Shown here: in pieces, positions 57,395 through 64,000 of the stretch
How the letters are laid out: the number at the start of each line of letters is the position of its first letter
How positions within the stretch are numbered: the first letter of the stretch is position 1
Assembly (NCBI GenBank): GCA_944739405.2
Contig: OX123182.2
Location: 60,887,183-60,951,182, forward strand
Length of the DNA stretch: 64,000 nucleotides
Source of the DNA: Euclidia mi
Taxonomy: Eukaryota > Arthropoda > Insecta > Lepidoptera > Erebidae
Direction: 5' to 3'
Made by a program: the position numbers and the translations under genes
Notes under the pieces: model-generated
Seen by the model: only the letters and a program-made list of their open reading frames with translations
Told to the model about the DNA's origin: nothing
The model's database searches: none

Positions 57395-57545
57395 ACTAGC
57401 TTTTGCCCGCTGCTTCGCACGCGTAAATTACGATAAGAATAAATATTTTGTATAAACACCCTCCTCAAGGAACATACATGCAAAATTTAACCTTCATGCG
57501 CATGTTAGTCAGTCAGTAACGAAAAGATTTTATATACACAGATTG
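57395..57545 (+). repeat. Interspersed repeat starting CTAGCTTTTGCCCGC
   Basis: CTAGCTTTTGCCCGCTGCTT, then a body ending GTCAGTCAGTAACG and TATATACACAGATT. It is the same 3' pattern as at 13.43, 57.88 and 61.93 kb, here with its 5' end. Confidence 0.65.
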
Positions 57546-58025
57546 AAGTGATACAATTGAAAAAAATTAAGATTTTACACAAACTCTGAATCCCTTTTAC
57601 ACCCTCTTAAGGGGAAATATCCAAAATAAATGTCTTTATGTTCGCTAACGTCATTTGCGGCCCCAATAAACAAAGTATGAAGTTAATCCCTTGAAGGCAT
57701 AAAAGGTTCTATGCAAATTATGACTCACCTTTTTATCCACTTAGGTAAGAATTTCTAAACAGACTTTTTTAGTGTTTACTAACTTCATTTGAGGAACCAA
57801 TAGGTATACAAAGTTTGAAGTTAATCCATTGAGGGAATAACAAGTTTCATCCCAATTCTGAAAACCGACTGAACCTCTTTAGGGGCGGAATTTCCAAAAA
57901 TCCTCTCTTAGTGTGCCTCTACACACCTCAAGGAACATACATGCTAAATTTCATCTACTTGCGCTCAGTTGTTTCGGCTGTAGCAGGTATGTCAGTCAAT
58001 CAGTAACGCAAGGATTTTATATACA
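57546..58025 (+). repeat. Further copies of the TATATACAG-ending repeat
   Basis: A block TTTGAAGTTAATCC and neighbours recur (57678 and 57812). The 3' end from CCTCTACACACCTCAAGGAA to TTTTATATACAG matches the other copies. Probably two partial insertions in tandem. Confidence 0.6.
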
Positions 58026-58053
58026 GCCAGATTATACAAATAAATAATATTTG

Positions 58054-58232
58054 ACTGCCTCCGTGGTACAATGGATAGCGTATGCGTTTGCTAAACGGGA
58101 GGTCTCGAGTTTGATTCCCGGGTCGGGCAAAAGTATTACTGAGTTTTTCCCAATTCTCAGAAGCAGCATGGAGTCTGCCAATGTGCCCGGTAACGGCAAT
58201 AGGCTCGCCCCCTATTACGTGGGACCTAATTA
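58054..58232 (+). mobile_element. tRNA-derived SINE, family A variant
   Basis: The head GCCTCCGTGGTACAATGGAT has the A box and GAGTTTGATTCCCGGG the B box. The body AGTCTGCCAATGTGCCCGG to CCCCTATTACGTGGGACC is that of family A. The 3' tail is missing. Confidence 0.8.
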
Positions 58233-58642
58233 TTATTTTATATCTAATAAAGAAATATTTTGTTACATTTGAAATGCACATAGCAGTAACTAAACGTCAA
58301 AAACGAGATTTTATGAAAATCATTAAATCCTCTTTTACGAAATCGTTAGAAACCTTACAAAAAAACGACGAAACGTGTGAATTTCTTGTCATCTGTCATT
58401 GATACAGTTGTCACCGATCTTAAATTGCATATGCGTCTGTACATATTATATTTATTTTACACATTTTCGCATTGTTTTGTTAACTTTTCTTAGCTTAGCT
58501 TTTGTTTCTGCTTTCAGTTAAGCTTTTGCATCCTGAGTGTTGAATACCTACTTATGGTGTTACACAATTACGTTGTTGTGATACTGGACATAAGTTTGAG
58601 ACAAATATCTAATAGGTATTGTTATTTTGAACAGATTTTTTA

Positions 58643-58760
58643 TTTGTGTAGTATGGGATTTGATGATTATACATTATGTGCGTTGTATGATATCTGGGAT
58701 ATATTCGTCGTCAAGCTATTATTCCGTCACCAGTTCAGTTTTTCGAAGAAGTCGGAGTAG
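58643..58760 (+). other. Weak candidate terminal exon
   Basis: After a TTTATTTGTGTAG acceptor-like run, a frame gives MGFDDYTLCALYDIWDIFVV and ends KKSE at a TAG (58758-58760), with AATAAA about 20 bases on. No relative is recognised and no upstream exon was found, so this could be chance. Confidence 0.2.
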
Positions 58761-58779
58761 AGGCATGATATATGGTAAA

Positions 58780-60000
58780 TAAATGCTTTTTTACCAAACA
58801 TATTTTATTTTCACTTCCCATTTTATGATACATACATAGGGCTGATGAAACGCCAAATCAGTAAAGTACCCCTAAATGCTCACGCGAGAGTTTGCAAAGT
58901 ATAATAATTTGTGTTAGTTTGCTGGATAGAGTATAGAGCAACATAATTACAGAGAAGTGTGATATTCCTATATAATTATAAAGAAAATCGTAGAAGTAGG
59001 TGTTGGAAAAGGTACTATCAGATAATTTAACATTCCAATCACAGTTCTGTTATGCTCATGATACCTACGTATTAGCAAAGAGCTCAGATATTTACATAAG
59101 TAGCTCCTTGCTCCTTGGGTGGCTCCTTGAAACGTCACCTGACGTTAGTCATTAGCGTTCTGCGCAGTGTACGTTTATTCATTGTAATGCACATACGTGA
59201 ACTTATCACTGTGACAGCTGTGACATTAGTGACCACAGGTGATATACTATAACCTAAACCTAGTCCAACCTCTCTGAGTATAACCATATTAGTGACTAAC
59301 TTCAGACCTGCCCACACTTAATGCGCGAGGTGTAACTTACAACTCTTTAACTTCGTTTTTCATTAAAATCCCATAACATAAAAATATTCTGTAATTATAT
59401 TTTACTTGATAGGCCTTAGATCTATCTTTTTAAAGTATTTGTACCAATGTTTGCGAGGTCTTAATGCGACACTGATAATGTAAGGTGGTTTGCCATTGTT
59501 CTTTAAAATAAAAAAATTGTAAAAATGTTATCTATATAATTGAGGTACGTTTAATGTCTTAAGGTATCATTTCAATGACATATGACTAAGCGGCAATAGT
59601 AAAATACATAAACGTTAATGTTACACATTGAAATTAAACTACAGTTTACGGATTTTATCACGTTATATTAGTTTCACTTAGTTATTACATTTATACCGAA
59701 TGATCTTAAAGTGTAGTTTAATATAAAATTCATATTATTTTGAAGGTCCAAGTCTTCCCGATTATTGAGCATTTCTAGCTTCAGAATCAAGCATGCATGT
59801 TTAATACGGTTCAAACAATATTTTTTACTACTCAGAAGCAAACTTGGGTTCAAACATTATTAAGAACAAAATCTCGGTAGCGCGTTATACTCAAAACTCT
59901 TATAGAAAAATAAACTTTTCATTTTATCATCTAATTAGTGTCTATAGCCCCAAAAAAACACAGTAGTTTCGAATGCCGGTGATTCTTACAAGTGTAACAA
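58780..60000. other. Intergenic, no gene seen
   Basis: AT-rich; frames at 59135-59317 and elsewhere show no domain. It may be intron sequence of the gene whose last exon ends at 60183. Confidence 0.4.
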
Positions 60001-60031
60001 CTCGATGATAAGAATATTGGTGTTTACACAG

Positions 60032-60183
60032 ATCGTGGACGAGGAAGTGCAAATAGAACTGCCTACCGAACGTACAGTTTGTTGAGAGATCAGTCTCGCC
60101 AAGACCCTTTGATGATTCAAGTAGAACGATGCTGGGCCGAAATAATTGCAAATCATTATACAGATTGGAAACGTTGGAAATAG
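60032..60183 (+). CDS. Probable terminal exon of an unrecognised gene
   Basis: A TTGGTGTTTACACAG acceptor-like sequence precedes an open frame of 50 codons ending in TAG. The frame opens RGRGSANRTAYRTYSLLRDQ and ends WAEIIANHYTDWKRWK. Codon use is mixed at third positions, unlike the AT-rich flanks, and the residue pattern is protein-like (amphipathic, Trp- and Arg-rich C-terminus). The frame is open a little further upstream to a TAA near 59995, so a different acceptor is possible. No upstream exon or family was recognised, so this is a partial call. Confidence 0.4.
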
Positions 60184-60474
60184 AAATTGGTTCTATATCT
60201 TAAAAATATTATTTTAAATTGTACTAGTTTGATATGAAAACCACTGAAATTGTTTCATCACAAAATCTTTTCACGGAATTAATACCTAATTATTTTTACT
60301 TAATCCAGTGTTTTAGGAAATTCACAAATTTTTGTAAGCGTAAATTCACCCACAGCATTATCATGAATTCTTCATAATAGGAATCATCAGCTTAGTTCAA
60401 ATGCAGCATGCCTAGCGTAATAGGTCAGTAAAGGTTAACACAGGTTGCCACTTTGATGGGCGACCGCGTGTGGC

Positions 60475-60625
60475 ATCTACACTAAAGCGCTACCGGGCTT
60501 CATAGGACAGGTAAAGCTGTCGGTCCTGGTTCTTGTCTCTGGATAAGAATCGTTAGGCCATGCCGGAGGCTGTCGGGTGATCTAAAAATCTGAGTTTTTA
60601 CCACCAAAGTTGGCCACACACTCAT
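60475..60625 (-). repeat. Repeat fragment related to 48.53-48.67 kb
   Basis: CTGTCGGTCCTGGTTCTTGT, a TTAGGCCATGCCGGAGG block and a TCTGAGTTTTTACCACC block correspond inversely to the 48.5 kb fragment, suggesting one old SINE family. Confidence 0.5.
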
Positions 60626-60814
60626 ACGAAAGGAAAAATATGATCTAAAATAGGTATAGACCATATAGGACCCAGAAAGTAGCGCTGTTGTTGAGATAAA
60701 AAAGCTTAGATGAAAATGCACAAACCCCAGGCATGTTCCTTGATTTAAAAACATTACATGTCTTGCACCTCAATCGTTTGAATTTTCGAGACGTTTTATT
60801 TTACGACGAGATGA

Positions 60815-61015
60815 GCCCGCGGTTACACCCGCGTTATTTAGGGTTACTGCTCCGCTCCCCTGGCTCATAGCGTGATGTTATATAGCCTATAGCCTTTTTC
60901 GATAAATGGGCTATCTAACACTGAAATAATTTTTCAAATCGGACCAGTAGTTCCTGAAATTAGTGCGTTCAACCAAACAAACAAACTCTTCAGCTTTATA
61001 TATGCAGATGTAAAT
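60815..61015 (+). repeat. Common lepidopteran interspersed repeat
   Basis: GCGGTTACACCCGCGTTATT, GGGCTATCTAACACTGAAAT, ATCGGACCAGTAGTTCCTGA and CAAACAAACAAACTCTTCAG are all present in order, a repeat I remember as frequent in moth genomes. Family name uncertain. Confidence 0.65.
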
Positions 61016-62917
61016 AATGTTAGACTTTAAAAATGTAATATTATTTGCACTATTAGCAATTCGAAATCGTTATGTTTTTTGTTCGAGTGAAAAGTGTGGT
61101 GCTATGTTGCCGTGTGTCCTTATTGACATACATATTTTTATCCACAATCACATTATTTTTGTACATTGAATACCATTGATTTATTTTCCATTATCTACCG
61201 AGTTACCTTTTGTTCAGCTTGTTTTTTGCCAAAGTTATTTTGAACCAACCAACAGCAAAAGAAATCCTTTCAACGCAAATTCAGTTGGAAGACAATTGTA
61301 TAGAAATATTGAGTAACGTCCTAAGATAAGCAAATATTTTAAGACCACCCTAAAAATGGAGATGAAAATGACAAATGAGATGTTTCTTGTGAATAAAAAC
61401 AATGAAACGATATCTCTTTGTTATTGAATTAATTAAAAAAAATCGTTTGTCTAGCGTAACTCAAGGTCAAGCACAAAATAATCAAAATTCACATTTAAAA
61501 TAGAAATATTGTTTAGTTTGTAGTCATGCTGGTAAAGTCGTAAATTTCGGAGTTTCGTTCATCTCAAGAGAAGGGGATTGTAACGTCACTGAATATGCGT
61601 TGTATTCTGGTCATTTTTGTTTACATAACAACTGAAAAAAATATGTCTAATATTTATTGATAATAAATACCTGCCTTTTTATTATTTTTTAATAAAGTAT
61701 GTACGCACTTTGTAGAAACATAATTTGCCCGACCCACCAATTACCTATCATTTGACGAAAAGATAGTCCAGATACACTCGAACACAATTGACTAACTGCA
61801 TTACACTACGCTGTGGCACACGCACACCGCCGCCCCCCCTTCCGCTCGTCTCGCTGTCGACACGAGGTCGAGCGCTCATAGCTACGCAATGTACTGCAAA
61901 CTGTTTCTTCCCGATTCCGTCGGAATTTCGGGCAATCCCTTCTTAGTGCACCTCTACACTCTACAGTATCCAAGGCACACACATGTTCAATTTCAGCTTT
62001 TTGCGTCGGATAGGTTTAGCAGTGCGTTTTATGTCAGTCAGTCAGTAATAAAAGAATAGCAACGCTTGCACAGGTCACCAGGTATAGAAGCCAAATATAT
62101 TATATACATTAACCCAACAGTGGTATATCTTTCCTTATATTTTTTTTATTTTATATCGTAGATCTTTAGATCCTCTGGCACTATTACAGATAGAGTAGGG
62201 TCTCGTAACTATATCGTAGGCAAAGACAGTGGTCATGTAGACAATGTAATTTAATGTAATGTCTTAAAAACTAATATTTTGGTTGGATATTTTTTTTACC
62301 TTCTCATTTTTACAAGTGCTGATTCATTCATTGTGAGAATCCGCACAGTTGAGTTCAAATAATATTTTGAAACTACTACCTACTGTTTATAAACAGTGGC
62401 GTTATAAACATCAACAGTCCTTCATGCCAGTATTGTTTACATTGCTTTCTTCCTAGTATTCAATAGAGTTCCCACACGTCAATGTAGAAAACATATTTGT
62501 GAAATAGTGCTTATATTTATTTATGAACATATACATACATATCTACATACGTTATTATATTTTAAAACATTATAATGCAGTTGTGATTTTGCATAATTTT
62601 ACTGCCTTGGTGTTTCAGTGGTTCTGTAAGCGAATGCGGATTGTAAAGGTTCGGGTAAAAATAACGTAGGTACCTTGAAAATACTTTAAACTGTTGATTC
62701 TGTGTCCAATCGCCCGATCAGAACAATATTATTATTATGTGTTTCTATATCATGTGTGTTTTTGACCACCTTATGTAAGGGGTAAAATTACTCCATTATG
62801 GCCCTAGAATCACCCCCCAAAGGGAATACGAGCAATTACAAATCACTATGTACACGAAGGCGTATACAGGTACTATAATTTTATTATGTATTTACCGATT
62901 ACTATTTTGCTTTAGAA
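61016..62917. other. Intergenic with repeat fragments, upstream of the edge gene
   Basis: Contains the GC-rich repeat copy at about 61806-61905 (partner near 30.97 kb), the TATATACAG-type repeat fragment at 61930-62058 and a tRNA-like SINE head at about 62604-62655 (GGTGTTTCAGTGG and AAGGTTCGGGT). A promoter or 5' UTR exon of the gene at 62918 may be here, but none can be fixed. Confidence 0.5.
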
Positions 62918-63784
62918 ATGAGGTGTACTTGTTTAGTGAATACTGAAACGCTGTGCTTTCTTATTGTTTTCTCGGAAGTCTTACTTTTTACCACAACACT
63001 ATTTGCGTATAATAATGAATTCAAAGGAATGGTAGATAATTTAAGACAAACGAGAGAGGAACAAGCTCGAAGGACACATTTTGCGATTGTCAACAATTAC
63101 CTGGCAGGTCGTGAGGTAAGGTACGCTTGCTTATTAATATAACTGTAAGGTACTGTACCTAATAACACGTATAGGTACCTGTAGATAGACTACATAACAG
63201 TGTATGTATTACAAGTAAAGCCAAAGAAAAGGAAGACAATATTAATAAACAATGCGCTTAGAAGACTCACAAATAATATTTTTTTATTTACAGTGTATTT
63301 TACTTGTGTTAGTGCGCGTTTTATCTGAGGTCCTCCTCTTTTTGGTTTCATGAGCACTACAGGCCGTGCTGAATCAATTTTTTTACTTGATCTGCTGTAA
63401 GAACTTATAATCATGGCATACTTATGATTATACCATTCATTTATTCACACCATTAAAGAGAGACTGACAAAAGACTGAATCTAATTTGGGAAACATTCCT
63501 AAGAGTTTACACCATTCGAAATGTATATATGTTGTAGTCAGTTGACTGCAACATATATACATTAATTGAAAAGCTAGTTAGCTTTTCAATTAATAGCCTA
63601 GTCGCTTTATAAAACGAAATTGTTCAACTAGTGTATAAGTATGTCAATTTAAAAAATAAACCTCTAATATTTTTCAGAATTTTAAAACTTCCATCCTAGG
63701 GGCACGACTGTTTAAATTTAATACATTCGTCGTGCCGCAGAATAAAACCTTCTCCATATACTTTAAAAATTACAAGACACCAGG
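62918..63784 (+). CDS. 5' exons of an unrecognised membrane protein (partial)
   Basis: Exon 62918-63115 starts with ATG and ends at GAG|GTAAGG. Exon 63678-63784 follows a TTTTTCAG acceptor, continues in frame (phase 0) and ends at GG|GTACGT. The coding runs past the window. The start MRCTCLVNTETLCFLIVFSE continues with about ten more hydrophobic residues, giving one membrane segment or signal anchor at about residues 10-31. A charged helix (NLRQTREEQARRTHFAIVNN) follows, then NFKTSILGARLFKFNTFVVP. Both splice junctions are good and the codon use is mixed. I do not recognise the family. A TTTGCTTTAG before the ATG could be an acceptor, so a 5' UTR exon may exist. Confidence 0.6.
63521..63594. 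repeat. Two hairpins back to back in an intron
   Basis: 63521-63539 pairs with 63544-63562 (19-base arms, one mismatch). Directly overlapping its last two bases, 63561-63576 pairs perfectly with 63579-63594 (16-base arms, 2-base loop). They lie between the two exons of the edge gene. Confidence 0.9.
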
Positions 63785-64000
63785 GTACGTGACACTACAA
63801 AACTATTAATACTATAGGCAAGTGAATTGATTAGACGGAATCTTTTTAAATTATGTATGTAATTAAAAAAAGAGAAACTGGGACACGTAGACTCATTCTT
63901 GTTCGATTTACACTTAGGATCTGTGTCCATTATTTTTAAACGAAATAATTATGTTCAGGCACACCAAATTCATGTATCAATTTCATTAATTAATGAGAAC
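63785..64000 (+). other. Intron sequence of the edge gene
   Basis: After the GTACGT donor no acceptor with a continuing frame is visible before the window ends. Confidence 0.4.

Noticed and set aside
58181..58402. 73-codon frame ending ETCEFLVICH
   Set aside because: Begins inside a SINE and has no recognisable domain; the basic stretch may be chance.

Overview
This is a stretch of insect nuclear DNA, almost certainly from a moth or butterfly (Lepidoptera). It is AT-rich and gene-poor. It is packed with short tRNA-derived SINEs, some ending in TATG or ATT microsatellite tails, and with TA-, TTAA- and TTA-flanked DNA transposons, a minimal Helitron, decayed LINEs and a gypsy-type LTR element. 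Several repeats match families I remember as widespread in Lepidoptera. No bacterial, viral or organellar gene organisation is present. Most open frames in the window are chance or repeat-derived.

Host genes. The one unambiguous gene is an intronless axonemal dynein intermediate chain (DNAI2 type) on the minus strand at 46495-48213. At the right edge, plus-strand exons at 62918-63115 and 63678-63784 start an unrecognised membrane protein that runs out of the window. A coding-looking terminal exon ends at 60183. A small spliced THAP-domain gene (55417-56108) lies inside a repeat and is probably transposon-derived or captured.

Layout. 1-10 kb: hairpins, a 1.17-kb TA-flanked terminal-inverted-repeat element, SINEs and a GC-rich repeat. 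10.4-12 kb: a 101-bp tandem duplication and a decayed piggyBac-like element with TTAT flanks. 13-20 kb: dense SINEs, a cluster of snap-back palindromes and a minus-strand RTE-type LINE fragment. 20-26 kb: a second GC-rich repeat copy, a SINE and a 79-bp TTAA-flanked MITE. 26.9-30.4 kb: three DNA elements side by side: an internally deleted PIF/Harbinger with convergent MADF and transposase remnants, an internally deleted piggyBac-like element, and a 1.3-kb nested foldback element with 11-bp flanking repeats. 31.4-34.8 kb: a dead Jockey-like LINE split by a solo LTR and ending in a 300-bp microsatellite. 39.5-46 kb: a MITE related to the foldback core, then a pair of inverted repeats enclosing a gypsy-type element whose Gag frame starts inside the LTR. 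49.2-54.5 kb: a nested stack, a LINE interrupted in its 3' UTR by a Tc1/mariner-like element that contains two repeat copies and a 171-bp Helitron. 54.8-57.3 kb: an unusually long member of a common lepidopteran repeat, holding the THAP exons and a Helitron-type helicase remnant. 57-64 kb: interspersed repeats and the edge gene.

The genes do not form an operon or pathway. The interest of the window lies in the layered transposon history and in the THAP-bearing composite.
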